Shown: in pieces, positions 34,951-44,411 of the stretch
Layout of the letters: each line of letters begins with the position of its first letter
Numbering within the stretch: the first letter of the stretch is position 1
Program-made: the position numbers and the translations under genes
Assembly (NCBI RefSeq): GCF_003112575.1
Contig: NZ_BEWC01000005.1
Coordinates: 496,001 to 560,000, forward strand
Source: Streptomyces ardesiacus
Lineage (GTDB): Bacteria > Actinomycetota > Actinomycetes > Streptomycetales > Streptomycetaceae
Length of the DNA stretch: 64,000 bases
Direction: 5' to 3'
The notes under the pieces: generated by a model
Databases searched by the model: none
What the model saw: only the letters and a program-made list of their open reading frames with translations
What the model was told of the DNA's origin: nothing

Positions 34951-35955
34951 ATGGAACTGCACGACGTCTGGTTCGTTCTGATCGCCGTCCTGTGGACCGG
35001 CTACTTCTTCCTGGAGGGCTTCGACTTCGGCGTCGGAGTGCTCACCAAGCTGCTCGCCCGGAACCGGGCCGAGAAGCGGGTGCTGATCAACACCATCGGT
35101 CCCGTGTGGGACGGCAACGAGGTGTGGCTGCTCACGGCCGGCGGTGCCACCTTCGCCGCCTTCCCGGAGTGGTACGCCACGCTCTTCTCCGGGTTCTACC
35201 TCCCCCTGCTGGTCATCCTGGTCTGCCTGATCGTCCGGGGGGTCGCCTTCGAGTACCGCGTGAAGCGGCCCGAGGAGAAGTGGCAGCGCAACTGGGAGAC
35301 GGCGATCTTCTGGACCTCACTGATCCCCGCGTTCCTGTGGGGCGTGGCCTTCGGCAACATCGTCCACGGTGTGGAGATCGACCGGAACCTGGAGTACGTC
35401 GGCTCGGTCGGGGACCTGCTCAACCCGTACGCCCTCCTCGGCGGCCTGGTGACGCTGACGCTGTTCACCTTCCACGGAACGGTGTTCACCGCGCTCAAGA
35501 CCGTCGGTGAGATCCGTGAGCGGGCGCGGACCCTGGCCCTGCGCGTCGGTCTGGTCACGGCGGTGCTGGCGCTCGCCTTCCTGCTGTGGACCCAGGCCGA
35601 CAGCGGGAACGCCAAGAGCCTGGTGGCCCTCGTGGTGGCCGTCGCCGCCCTGGTCGCCGCGTTGTTGGCGAACCGGGCCGGGCGCGAGGGCTGGTCGTTC
35701 GCCCTGTCCGGCGTCACCATCGTGGCCGCCGTGGCGATGCTCTTCCTGACGCTCTTCCCGAACGTCATGCCGTCCACGCTTAACCCGGACTGGAGCCTCA
35801 CCGTCACCAACGCCTCGTCCAGCGCCTACACGCTGAAGATCATGACCTGGCTGGCCGTGATCGCCACACCGGTCGTCCTGCTCTACCAGGGCTGGACGTA
35901 CTGGGTGTTCCGCAAGCGCATCGGTACTCAGCACCTCGCCGACGCCGCGCACTGA
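34951..35955 (+). CDS. cydB: Cytochrome bd oxidase subunit II
   Basis: A 334-residue protein with about eight spans. It begins MELHDVWFVLIAVLWTGYFFLEGFDFGVG, the hallmark CydB N-terminus, and has GPVWDGNEVWLLTAGG soon after. It pairs with CydA in the high-affinity terminal oxidase. It starts 20 bp after cydA and is followed by two parS sites in a 58-bp gap before cydCD. Confidence 0.95.
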   Translation: MELHDVWFVLIAVLWTGYFFLEGFDFGVGVLTKLLARNRAEKRVLINTIGPVWDGNEVWLLTAGGATFAAFPEWYATLFSGFYLPLLVILVCLIVRGVAFEYRVKRPEEKWQRNWETAIFWTSLIPAFLWGVAFGNIVHGVEIDRNLEYVGSVGDLLNPYALLGGLVTLTLFTFHGTVFTALKTVGEIRERARTLALRVGLVTAVLALAFLLWTQADSGNAKSLVALVVAVAALVAALLANRAGREGWSFALSGVTIVAAVAMLFLTLFPNVMPSTLNPDWSLTVTNASSSAYTLKIMTWLAVIATPVVLLYQGWTYWVFRKRIGTQHLADAAH

Positions 35956-35963
35956 GTCCAACG

Positions 35964-35989
35964 GGGGGCGTTTCACGTGAAACGCCCCC
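35964..35989. repeat. 26-bp palindrome with parS core between cydB and cydCD
   Basis: A perfect palindrome GGGGGCG-parS core-CGCCCCC, 8 bp after the cydB stop. As RNA it would form a stable hairpin that could protect or attenuate the cydAB transcript. Confidence 0.7.
35970..35983. promoter_or_regulatory. parS, perfect ParB-binding site
   Basis: GTTTCACGTGAAAC at the centre of the 26-bp palindrome after cydB; 37 bp start to start from the next parS. Confidence 0.9.
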
Positions 35990-36006
35990 GTCGGGCAGGG
36001 AGGCCT

Positions 36007-36020
36007 GTTTCACGTGAAAC
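36007..36020. promoter_or_regulatory. parS overlapping the cydCD start codon
   Basis: GTTTCACGTGAAAC whose right half (GTGAAAC) supplies the GTG start and second codon AAA of cydCD. The gene is thus read out of the palindrome centre. Confidence 0.88.
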
Positions 36021-39000
36021 CCATCGACCCACGTCTTCTGCGGTACGCCCGCGCCACCCGGCTCTTCCTGGGGGCGGTCGTCGCCCTGGGGGCCGTCGGC
36101 GCCGGACTGCTCGTCGCGCAGGCGATGCTCATCGCCGAGGTGGTGGTGGGGGCCTTCCAGCACGACATGACCGCCGCCGGGCTCCGTACCCCCCTCCTTC
36201 TGCTGGTGGCCGTGGCCTGTGGCCGCGCGCTGGTGGGCTGGCTCACCGAACTCGCCGCCCACCGGGCGAGCGCGGCGGTGAAGTCGGAGCTGCGGGGCCG
36301 GCTGCTGGAGCGGGCCACCGCCCTCGGCCCCGGCTGGCTGAGCGGCCAGCGCACCGGATCACTGGTCGCCCTCGCCACCCGTGGTGTCGACGCCCTCGAC
36401 GACTACTTCTCGCGCTACCTTCCGCAACTGGGCCTCGCGGTCGTCGTGCCCGTGGCGGTACTGGCCCGCATCGTCACCGAGGACTGGGTTTCGGCGGCCA
36501 TCATCGTCGGCACCCTGCCCCTCATCCCGGTCTTCATGATGCTGATCGGCTGGGCCACCCAGTCCCGGATGGACCGGCAGTGGCGGTTGCTGTCGAGGCT
36601 GTCCGGGCACTTCCTGGACGTGGTCGCGGGGCTGCCGACACTGAAGGTCTTCGGCCGGGCCAAGGCACAGGCAGAGTCGATCAAGCGCATCACCGGCGAG
36701 TACCGCCAGGCGACCATGCGGACCCTGCGGATCGCTTTCCTGTCGTCCTTCGCCCTGGAACTGCTCGCCACGCTGTCCGTGGCGCTCGTCGCCGTCACCA
36801 TCGGCATGCGCCTGGTCCACGGAGACATGGAGCTGTACGACGGCCTGGTCGTGCTCGTCCTCGCGCCCGAGGCCTATCTGCCGCTGCGTCAGGTGGGGGC
36901 CCAGTACCACGCGGCGGCCGAAGGCCTCGCCGCCGCGGAGGACATCTTCTCGGTGCTGGAGCGTCCCCTGCCGACGTCGGGGACCGGCCGGGTCCCGGCG
37001 GAGGGTGCCCTGGCCTTCGAGGACGTGACGGTCCGCTACCCGGGACGCGGCGCGGACGCCGTCACGGACGTGAACTTCACCGTCGAGCCGGGGGAGACCG
37101 TGGCACTCGTCGGCCCCAGTGGGGCGGGCAAGTCGACGCTCCTGAACGCCCTCCTCGGCTTCGTCTCCCCGGCCGCCGGACGGGTCCGGATCGGCGGAGC
37201 GGACCTCGCCTCCCTCGACGTGGCCGCATGGCACGCCCGCGTCGCCTGGGTGCCGCAGCATCCGCACCTGTACGCCGGCACCGTCGCCGAGAACGTACGG
37301 CTGGCCCGGCCCGACGCCGACGACACCGCCGTACGGCGCGCCCTGCGCGACGCGGGCGCCCTGGAGTTCGTGGACGCGCTGCCCGAGGGCACGGAGACGG
37401 TCCTCGGAGAGGACGGAACGGGTCTGTCCGCCGGACAGCGGCAGCGGCTCGCGCTGGCCCGCGCGTTTCTCGCGGACCGGCCGGTGCTGCTGCTCGACGA
37501 GCCGACGGCGGCCCTGGACGGGGCCACCGAGGCCGAGGTCGTGGACGCCGTGCGCAGGCTGGCCCGGGGGCGGACGGTCCTGCTGGTGGTGCACCGTCCG
37601 GCGCTGCTGGAAGTGGCCGACCGGGTGGTGCGGCTGGAGGCGCCGGCGAGCGTCGCCGCGTCCGGCGCCGCCGAGGGCCGGCCGGTCGGCACGGAGGAGA
37701 GCCCCCGCATCCCCGTTCCGGCCTCGTGCGACGCCCCGGAGCCCGCCGACGCCGCTCCCGAGGCCGGTCACGGCGTGCTCTCCCGAGTGCGTGCCATGTC
37801 CGGTGCCCGGCGCGGGCGGCTGGGCCTCGCGCTGCTGCTCGGCAGCCTGGCCCTCGGCAGCGCCGTCGGCCTGATGGCGACCTCCGGTTACCTCATCTCG
37901 CGGGCCTCCGAGCAGCCTCCGGTGCTGTACCTGATGGTGGCCGTGACGGCGACGCGCGCCTTCGGCATCGGGCGGGCCGTGTTCCGCTACGCGGAGCGGC
38001 TCGTGTCGCACGACGCCGTGCTGCGGATGCTGGCCGACACGCGGGTCGCCGTGTACCGGAGGCTGGAGCGGCTGGCCCCCGCCGGACTGCGCCGCAGCCG
38101 CCGGGGCGACCTGCTGTCCCGGCTCGTGGCCGACGTCGACGCCCTCCAGGACTACTGGCTGCGCTGGCTGCTTCCCGCCGGCGGTGCGCTGGTCGTCTCC
38201 GTCGCGTCGGTCGGTTTCACCGCCTGGCTGCTGCCGGAAGCGGGTGCCGTACTCGCGGCCGGGCTGCTCGCGGCCGGTGCCGGTGTCCCGCTCGTGACCG
38301 CCGCCGTGGCACGGCACGCCGAGCGCAGGCTGGCCCCCGCCCGGGGCGCGCTCGCCACCCGGGTGACGGACCTGCTCACCGGCACCGCCGAGCTGAGCGT
38401 GGCCGGTGCCCTGCCCGGGCGGGCGGCCGAGGCGCGGCGGGCCGACGGTGTCCTCACCCGGATCGCCTCGCGGGCCGCCACCGCCACCGCGCTGGGCGAC
38501 GGACTGACGGCACTCGTCTCCGGCCTGACGGTCGCGGGCGCCGCCCTCGTCGGAGTCCAGGCGGTCGCCGACGGCCGGCTCGTCGGCGTGGCCGTGGCCG
38601 TCGTCGTCCTCACCCCGCTGGCCGCCTTCGAGGCCGTCCTCGGGCTGCCGCTCGCCGTGCAGTACCGGCAGCGCGTGCACCGGAGCGCCGAGCGCGTGTA
38701 CGAGGTGCTCGACGCCCCGGAGCCGGTGCGGGAGCCGGAGACGCCTCGGCAGGCGCCCGCCTCGCCGTTCCCCGTGGTCCTCACGGGGCTGTCCGCCCGG
38801 CACGCCGGTCAGGACAGGGACGCGCTGGCGGGGCTGGATCTCACGCTGGCGGAGGGCCGCCGCATCGCCGTGGTCGGACCGTCCGGGTCCGGCAAGACGA
38901 CGCTGGCCCAGGTGCTGCTGCGCTTCCTCGACCTGGACGCGGGCTCCTTCACGCTGGCCGGTGTCGACTCCCGTGCCCTGGCCGGCGACGACGTACGCAG

Positions 39001-39517
39001 GCTCGTCGGGCTGTGCGCCCAGGACGCGCACCTCTTCGACAGCTCGGTCCGCGAGAACCTGCTCCTGGCCAGGAAGGACGCGACCGAGGGCGAACTGCGC
39101 GACGCGCTTGCGCGAGCCCGGCTGCTGGAATGGGCCGACAGCCTGCCCGACGGCCTGGACACGCTGGTCGGTGAGCACGCGGCCCGGCTGTCCGGCGGCC
39201 AGCGTCAGCGGCTGGCCCTGGCCCGGGCGCTGCTCGCCGACTTCCCCGTCCTGGTGCTCGACGAGCCCGCCGAGCACCTCGACCTGCCGACCGCCGACGC
39301 GCTCACCGCCGATCTGCTGGCCGCCACCGAGGGCCGTACGACCCTGCTGATCACGCACCGGCTGGCGGGACTGCGGGACGTGGACGAGGTGATCGTCCTG
39401 GACCGGGGCCGGGTCGTGCAGCGGGGGACGTACGCGGAGCTGACGGCGGTGCCCGGGGCACTGCGGGAGCTGGTCCGGCGTGAGGAAGCGGCGGAGCTGC
39501 TGGTGGGAGCGTCGTGA
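36014..39517 (+). CDS. cydCD: Fused CydC-CydD ABC transporter for cytochrome bd assembly
   Basis: A 1167-residue fusion of the two half-transporters, each with a six-span domain and an ATPase domain. First ATPase: Walker A GPSGAGKST (from residue 367), signature LSAGQRQR, Walker B VLLLDEPTAALD. Second: Walker A GPSGSGKTT (from residue 955), signature LSGGQRQR, Walker B VLVLDEPAEHLD. CydCD is needed for bd oxidase maturation, probably by moving heme or thiols. The fusion is typical of streptomycetes. GTG at 36014 with GGGAGG 10 nt upstream; the start codon lies within a parS site. Confidence 0.93.
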   Translation: MKPIDPRLLRYARATRLFLGAVVALGAVGAGLLVAQAMLIAEVVVGAFQHDMTAAGLRTPLLLLVAVACGRALVGWLTELAAHRASAAVKSELRGRLLERATALGPGWLSGQRTGSLVALATRGVDALDDYFSRYLPQLGLAVVVPVAVLARIVTEDWVSAAIIVGTLPLIPVFMMLIGWATQSRMDRQWRLLSRLSGHFLDVVAGLPTLKVFGRAKAQAESIKRITGEYRQATMRTLRIAFLSSFALELLATLSVALVAVTIGMRLVHGDMELYDGLVVLVLAPEAYLPLRQVGAQYHAAAEGLAAAEDIFSVLERPLPTSGTGRVPAEGALAFEDVTVRYPGRGADAVTDVNFTVEPGETVALVGPSGAGKSTLLNALLGFVSPAAGRVRIGGADLASLDVAAWHARVAWVPQHPHLYAGTVAENVRLARPDADDTAVRRALRDAGALEFVDALPEGTETVLGEDGTGLSAGQRQRLALARAFLADRPVLLLDEPTAALDGATEAEVVDAVRRLARGRTVLLVVHRPALLEVADRVVRLEAPASVAASGAAEGRPVGTEESPRIPVPASCDAPEPADAAPEAGHGVLSRVRAMSGARRGRLGLALLLGSLALGSAVGLMATSGYLISRASEQPPVLYLMVAVTATRAFGIGRAVFRYAERLVSHDAVLRMLADTRVAVYRRLERLAPAGLRRSRRGDLLSRLVADVDALQDYWLRWLLPAGGALVVSVASVGFTAWLLPEAGAVLAAGLLAAGAGVPLVTAAVARHAERRLAPARGALATRVTDLLTGTAELSVAGALPGRAAEARRADGVLTRIASRAATATALGDGLTALVSGLTVAGAALVGVQAVADGRLVGVAVAVVVLTPLAAFEAVLGLPLAVQYRQRVHRSAERVYEVLDAPEPVREPETPRQAPASPFPVVLTGLSARHAGQDRDALAGLDLTLAEGRRIAVVGPSGSGKTTLAQVLLRFLDLDAGSFTLAGVDSRALAGDDVRRLVGLCAQDAHLFDSSVRENLLLARKDATEGELRDALARARLLEWADSLPDGLDTLVGEHAARLSGGQRQRLALARALLADFPVLVLDEPAEHLDLPTADALTADLLAATEGRTTLLITHRLAGLRDVDEVIVLDRGRVVQRGTYAELTAVPGALRELVRREEAAELLVGAS

Positions 39518-39597
39518 CCGGCCGACCCGGCCCCGGTTCCCGAAGAAACACCGGAATCCGACTTTCCCGAGCAAAAGGGTCTCATTAGGCTCGGGGC

Positions 39598-41286
39598 ATG
39601 GCTTCCGTACCGTCCTCCGGCACCCCGCCGTCCCGTGCGGAGGTGTCGGCCGAACTCCTGGCACGGGTGCCGAAACTGCTGGACGCGATGCGGGCCGTCG
39701 GCAGCGGACTGGAACTGCGCACCACGCTGCAGCGGATCTGCGAGACGGCCGCCGACCTGGCGCACGCCCGGTACGCCGCCATCGGTGTCGTCGACGAGGA
39801 CGGCGGCGGGCCGGCCGACTTCGTGCACCACGGCTCCAACGAGACGGACGTCCGGCGCGTCGGCCTCCTCCCGGACGGTTCCGCGGGCCCGCCCGGCGCC
39901 CTCGTCGGCGAGGACGGACAGGTCCGGCCGGCCGGCCGGACCGGGGACGAGGAGCGGCGCTCGTGCGCGCTCGCCGGGCCCCACCCGCCCAAGCGCGGCT
40001 TCCTGGGCGTACCCGTCCGGGTGGGGGGCGAGATCTTCGGCCACCTGTACCTGACCGACAAGCACGCGGGCGAACCCTTCGACGACCACGACCTCGCCGT
40101 GGTCCGGGTCCTGGCCACGGAGGCCGGCATCGCCATCGGCAACGCGCGCCTGCACGAGGCCGCTCAGCAGCGGGAGCGCTGGATCGACGGTTCGGTCGCC
40201 GTCACCACCGCCCTGCTGGCCGGCGGTGACATCGACGATGCCCTCCAGACCGTCGCCGAGCAGGCCCGTCGTCTCTCCGGGGCCGCCGCCGGAATCGTGC
40301 TGCTGCCGGCCGACGGGGGCGGCCTGGAGATCGTGGCCGTCGACGCGCCGCACCCCACGGACGCCCTCGGCGAGGTCATCCCGCCGGAGAACGGCATCGT
40401 CGCGGAACTGCTCGCCGGGCGGCCCGTGTTCGTGGACGACGCCGCCACCGACCCCCGCCTGGAGGACGGACCGGCGCGCTCGTACGGACCGGTCATGCTG
40501 CTGCCGCTGTGCAGGGACGGGAACGTCCTCGGGAGCCTCGTCATGCCCCGCGCCCGGGGGGAGCGCCCGTTCACGCGGACGGAGCGCGCACTCGGCGACC
40601 GGTTCGCCTCGCAGGCGGCGCTGGCGCTCACCATGGCCGAGGCTCAGCGCGACCGGGAACGGCTCGCCGTGTACGAGGACCGGGACCGGATCGCCCGGGA
40701 CCTGCACGATCTCGTCATCCAGCGGCTCTTCGCGACGGGCATGATGCTGGAGAGCGCCCAGCGCAGGTCGGCCGCGCCGGAAGTGCGGGACGGGGTGGGC
40801 GGGGCCGTCGACGAACTCGACGTCACCATCCAGGAGATCCGCTCCGCGATCTTCGCGCTCCAGCAGCCGGCCGAGGCGCCGTCGGGGCTGCGCACCCGCG
40901 TGCTGCGCGAGATCTCCATGGCCGCCGTGCCGCTGGGCTTCACCCCCGCGCACCGCTTCGTCGGCCCGGTCGACACCGCCGTCGGCGATCTGACCGGCAA
41001 GAACCTCATCGCCGCACTGCGCGAGACCCTGTCCAACGCTTTCCGGCACGCCCACGCGGGCCGGATCGAGGTGGTCGTGGACGCGACGGCGACCCTGCGG
41101 GACGGCCGGCCGGGTGTCCGGCTGACCGTCGCGGACGACGGGGTCGGCATCCCGGAGGGCGGCCGGCGCAGCGGCCTGCACAACCTGGAGCGCCGTGCCG
41201 AGAGTCTCGGCGGCACGAGTCGGCTCGGGCCGGGCATCGGGGCGGGCGGCACGGGCACGACGGTGCTGTGGGAAGCGCCGTACTGA
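39598..41286 (+). CDS. GAF-GAF sensor histidine kinase of the DevS/DosS type
   Basis: A 562-residue cytoplasmic kinase. A GAF domain covers about residues 45-180 and a second about 195-345, then a HisKA_3 dimerisation domain with phospho-accepting H370 in RDLHDLVIQRLFATGMMLES, and a HATPase domain (ETLSNAFRHAHA N-box; DDGVGIPEGG). This resembles oxygen and redox sensors DevS/DosT, whose GAF binds heme. No response regulator is adjacent. It follows cydABCD by 80 bp in the same direction and may sense the same conditions; heme binding is not provable from sequence. Confidence 0.86.
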   Translation: MASVPSSGTPPSRAEVSAELLARVPKLLDAMRAVGSGLELRTTLQRICETAADLAHARYAAIGVVDEDGGGPADFVHHGSNETDVRRVGLLPDGSAGPPGALVGEDGQVRPAGRTGDEERRSCALAGPHPPKRGFLGVPVRVGGEIFGHLYLTDKHAGEPFDDHDLAVVRVLATEAGIAIGNARLHEAAQQRERWIDGSVAVTTALLAGGDIDDALQTVAEQARRLSGAAAGIVLLPADGGGLEIVAVDAPHPTDALGEVIPPENGIVAELLAGRPVFVDDAATDPRLEDGPARSYGPVMLLPLCRDGNVLGSLVMPRARGERPFTRTERALGDRFASQAALALTMAEAQRDRERLAVYEDRDRIARDLHDLVIQRLFATGMMLESAQRRSAAPEVRDGVGGAVDELDVTIQEIRSAIFALQQPAEAPSGLRTRVLREISMAAVPLGFTPAHRFVGPVDTAVGDLTGKNLIAALRETLSNAFRHAHAGRIEVVVDATATLRDGRPGVRLTVADDGVGIPEGGRRSGLHNLERRAESLGGTSRLGPGIGAGGTGTTVLWEAPY

Positions 41287-41408
41287 GCGCCTCCGGCGTC
41301 GTGGTGCCCCGGGTGCAGCAGCCTCACTGAGCCGTTCGCGGCAACGGGTCCCCCACTCGTACGACCCGGACGCGACCCGGGGCCCCGTGGCGGTCCACGA
41401 TCGCTGAC

Positions 41409-42461
41409 ATGCCCTCACCCCGCCGGCGCCCGCTGCTCGTTCCGGTGCTTCTGTGCGCCCTCGCGGTGCTCGCGGCCCGCCCCACCGACGGCACGGACGG
41501 GGACGGCGGACCAGGCACCGCCCTCGGTCCGCAGGTGGCGCGCCTGTACGAGGAGGCGGCGACGGCCACCCGTCAGTACGAGGACGGGCGGCGCTCGGCC
41601 GAGGAACAGCGGGCGAAGGCCCTCGAGTACGAGCGGCTGCTCGACGGGCAGCGGCAGAAGACCGGCGCCCTGCGCGAGGACCTGGGCCGCATCGCCCGCG
41701 CCCAGTACCGCAGCGGTGGCGGACTCCCCCTCACCGCGCGGATGCTGCTCGCCGACGACCCCGAGGAGATGATGCATGGCCAGCGGGCCGTGTCCCGTGC
41801 GCATCAGGCCGTCGACCGGGCCGTCGGCGAGAACCTGCGGGCCGAGGCCCGGCTCGCCGCCGACGAGGCCAGGGCGCGGTCGGCGTGGCAGACGCTGGAG
41901 AAGCGGAACGCCGACCTGGCGCGGCTGAAGAAGAAGATCGAGGGCAAGCTGGAGGCGGCGCGGTCACGGCTGGAGGGGCGGGCGGACTCCTCCGTCGCGG
42001 CCGGCTCGTGCCCCGGCGCGGTCCGTCTCGACCAGCCGGACATCACCGCCGACCGGCCCTGGGTGGCACCGGTCGAGACCTACGAGCTGTCGGCGTCGTT
42101 CGGCAGCGGCGGGTCGCGGTGGGCGAACCGGCACACCGGCCAGGACTTCGCGGTGCCGGTCGGGACACCGGTGCGTGCGGCCGGCGCGGGCCGGGTCCTG
42201 AAGGTGTCCTGCGGCGGGGCCTTCGGCATCCAGGTGGTCGTCCAGCACGCGGGCGGCTACTACACGCAGTACGCCCATCTCGCCGCCGTCGCCGTCGACC
42301 AGGGCGACCGGGTCGGAGCCGGGCAGTGGATCGGCCAGTCCGGCACCACCGGCAACTCCACCGGCCCCCACCTGCACTTCGAGGTGCGCGTCACGCCCGA
42401 GACGGGCTCGGCCCTGGACCCGGTGCCGTGGCTGTCGGCACGTGGGGTGCCGCTGTCGTGA
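41409..42461 (+). CDS. Secreted M23 peptidase with N-terminal coiled coil
   Basis: A 350-residue protein. An N-terminal signal or anchor (RRRPLLVPVLLCALAVLAARP, quoted to 21 minus the first Met context) is followed by a coiled coil (about residues 40-195, rich in E/R/A) and an M23 endopeptidase domain with the zinc motif HTGQD (H242, D246) and HLHFEVR near the end. EnvC/NlpD-like organisation: such proteins cleave peptidoglycan or activate amidases. The motifs appear complete, so it could be active. It may be a cell-division or sporulation hydrolase. Confidence 0.85.
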   Translation: MPSPRRRPLLVPVLLCALAVLAARPTDGTDGDGGPGTALGPQVARLYEEAATATRQYEDGRRSAEEQRAKALEYERLLDGQRQKTGALREDLGRIARAQYRSGGGLPLTARMLLADDPEEMMHGQRAVSRAHQAVDRAVGENLRAEARLAADEARARSAWQTLEKRNADLARLKKKIEGKLEAARSRLEGRADSSVAAGSCPGAVRLDQPDITADRPWVAPVETYELSASFGSGGSRWANRHTGQDFAVPVGTPVRAAGAGRVLKVSCGGAFGIQVVVQHAGGYYTQYAHLAAVAVDQGDRVGAGQWIGQSGTTGNSTGPHLHFEVRVTPETGSALDPVPWLSARGVPLS

Positions 42462-42490
42462 CGGCGTCCGAGGTGCCGCGGGGCGGAACG

Positions 42491-43360
42491 TCAGGGCAGG
42501 TCCGCGAGCATCCGCTCGATCACCAGGGCCACCCCGTCGTCGTTGTTGGCGACCGTCCGCCCCGAGGCCGCGGCGACCACGTCCGGGTGCGCGTTGCCCA
42601 TCGCGTACGACCGTCCGGCCCAGGTGAGCATCTCGACGTCGTTCGGCATGTCGCCGAAGGCGACGACCTCCTCGTGCGAGATGCCGCGCTCGGCGCAGCA
42701 CAGGGCGAGCGTGCTGGCCTTGGAGACCTCGGGACCGCTGATCTCCAGCAGGGCGCTGGGGCTGGACCGGGTGACGTTGGCGCGGTCGCCGATGGCGAGG
42801 CGGGCCAACGCGAGGAAGGCGTCGGGGTCCAGCTCCGGGTGGAAGGCAAGGATCTTGAGAACGGGTTCGGCGGCGGCGCGGCCACCCGGAGCCAGGATCT
42901 CCTCGGCGGGCAGGAGGTCGTCGGGGTCCTCCATGTGCAGCTTCGGATAGGCCGGCTCCTGGTGGAAGCCGTACGTCTGCTCGACCGCGTACACCGTGCC
43001 GGGTGCCGCCTCCCGGAGCAGCCGTACGGCGTCCAGCGCGTTCTCCTGCGGCAGTGCGCGGACTTTCACGAACCGGTGGCTGCCGGGGCCGCCGTGCAGG
43101 TCGACCACGGCGGCGCCGTTGCCGCAGATGGCGAGGCCGTGCCCGTGGACGTGGGCGCTGACGACATCCATCCAGCGGGCGGGGCGGCCGGTGACGAAGA
43201 AGACCTCGATGCCCGCCTTCTCCGCGGCGGCCAGCGCGGCGACCGTGCGCGGCGAGACCGACTTGTCGTCGCGCAGCAGCGTGCCGTCGAGGTCGGTGGC
43301 GATGAGGCGCGGGCGGGTGGCGGCGGCCGGGGGCTCGGGCTTTCGGGTCGCTGAGGTCAC
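42491..43360 (-). CDS. HAD hydrolase of the Cof/YbiV type
   Basis: About 289 residues. Motif I LIATDLDGTLL, motif II VFFVTGRP, and the C-terminal FGDMPNDVEMLTWAGRSYAMGNA with the metal-binding aspartates identify a Cof-type HAD phosphatase acting on small phosphorylated metabolites. GTG at 43360 has a GACAAT box seven bases upstream and no ribosome-binding site, suggesting a leaderless transcript; an in-frame ATG at 43378 is the alternative. A paralogue lies at 51.4 kb. Confidence 0.82.
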   Translation of the reverse strand: MTSATRKPEPPAAATRPRLIATDLDGTLLRDDKSVSPRTVAALAAAEKAGIEVFFVTGRPARWMDVVSAHVHGHGLAICGNGAAVVDLHGGPGSHRFVKVRALPQENALDAVRLLREAAPGTVYAVEQTYGFHQEPAYPKLHMEDPDDLLPAEEILAPGGRAAAEPVLKILAFHPELDPDAFLALARLAIGDRANVTRSSPSALLEISGPEVSKASTLALCCAERGISHEEVVAFGDMPNDVEMLTWAGRSYAMGNAHPDVVAAASGRTVANNDDGVALVIERMLADLP

Positions 43361-43453
43361 CCGGTCATTGTCACGCATATGCGTGCACGCCCGTGCGCGG
43401 GTCCGCACATATGTGAGCTACGGCTCTCACGTTCGGCCTCCCCGTCTCCGATC

Positions 43454-44359
43454 TCACTCCTTCAACTGCGCCGGCGCCTCCATCGCGATCCGCTCGAAGA
43501 CCTTCTCGTCCGCGGCGAAGTCCGAGTCCGCGATCGGCCAGTGGACGACGAGCTCGGTGAAGCCCAGGGCCCGGTGACGTCCGGCGAAGTCCACGAACGC
43601 GTCCACGGAATCCAGCGGGCGGTTGCGCTCCGGGGTGAAGCCGGTGAGCAGGACCCGGTCCAGCTCACCCACCTCGCGGCCGATCGCGGCACAGGCGTCG
43701 GCCAGCCGGTCCGCCTGCTGCCGCAGGGCCCGGTCCGACTGCTCGGCGGTGCCGTTCTCGAACAGCTTGGGGTCGCCGGTGGTCACCCACGCCTGTCCGT
43801 GCCGCGCGGCGAGCGCCAGGCCCCGCGGGCCGGTCGCGGCCACCGCGAAGGGCAGTCGGGGCCGCTGTACGCACCCAGGGATGTTGCGCGCCTCGTGGGC
43901 CGAGTAGAAGTCGCCCACATAGGACACGGCGTCCTCGGTCAGCAGCCGGTCCAGCAACGGCAGGAACTCGCCGAGGCGGTCCGCCCGCTCACGCGGAGTC
44001 CATGGCTCCTGGCCCAGCGCCGTGGCGTCGAAACCGGTGCCGCCCGCTCCTATGCCGAGCGTGATCCGGCCACCGGAGATGTCGTCGAGGGAGATCAGTT
44101 CCTTGGCGAGCGTCACCGGGTGCCGGAAGTTCGGCGAAGTGACCAGGGTGCCCAGACGCAGCCGCTCCGTGACGGCCGCGGCGGCGGTGAGGGTCGGGAC
44201 GGCACCGAACCACGGGCCGTCCCTGAAGCTGCGCCAGGAGAGGTGGTCGTAGGTGTACGCGGTGTGGAAGCCGAGCTGCTCGGCCCTCGTCCAGGCCGAA
44301 CGTCCGCCCTCGTGCCAGCGACGGTACGGAAGGATCACGGTGCTCAGGCGCAGGCTCAT
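43454..44359 (-). CDS. LLM-class (F420- or FMN-dependent) oxidoreductase
   Basis: A 301-residue luciferase-like monooxygenase family protein. It has the N-terminal TIM-barrel strand and the conserved HPVTLAKELISLDDISGGRITLGIGAG segment. In actinomycetes, members use F420 or FMN. The substrate is not predictable. ATG at 44359. A parS site lies 28 bp upstream of the start. Confidence 0.83.
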   Translation of the reverse strand: MSLRLSTVILPYRRWHEGGRSAWTRAEQLGFHTAYTYDHLSWRSFRDGPWFGAVPTLTAAAAVTERLRLGTLVTSPNFRHPVTLAKELISLDDISGGRITLGIGAGGTGFDATALGQEPWTPRERADRLGEFLPLLDRLLTEDAVSYVGDFYSAHEARNIPGCVQRPRLPFAVAATGPRGLALAARHGQAWVTTGDPKLFENGTAEQSDRALRQQADRLADACAAIGREVGELDRVLLTGFTPERNRPLDSVDAFVDFAGRHRALGFTELVVHWPIADSDFAADEKVFERIAMEAPAQLKE

Positions 44360-44386
44360 GCCTCCGACCTTATGCGGCCGGTCGCC

Positions 44387-44400
44387 GTTTCACGTGAAAC
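44387..44400. promoter_or_regulatory. parS, perfect ParB-binding site
   Basis: GTTTCACGTGAAAC, extended to a 20-bp palindrome (44384-44403). It lies between the LLM start (44359) and the stop of the small gene at 44412, that is, in the LLM promoter region. Confidence 0.9.
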
Positions 44401-44411
44401 GGCCTCCGGCG

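Noticed and set aside
36359..39664. Minus-strand open frame of 1101 codons
   Set aside because: It is antisense to cydCD, whose motifs are complete. Its composition (Gly/Gln/Arg/His-rich) is that of a high-GC shadow frame.
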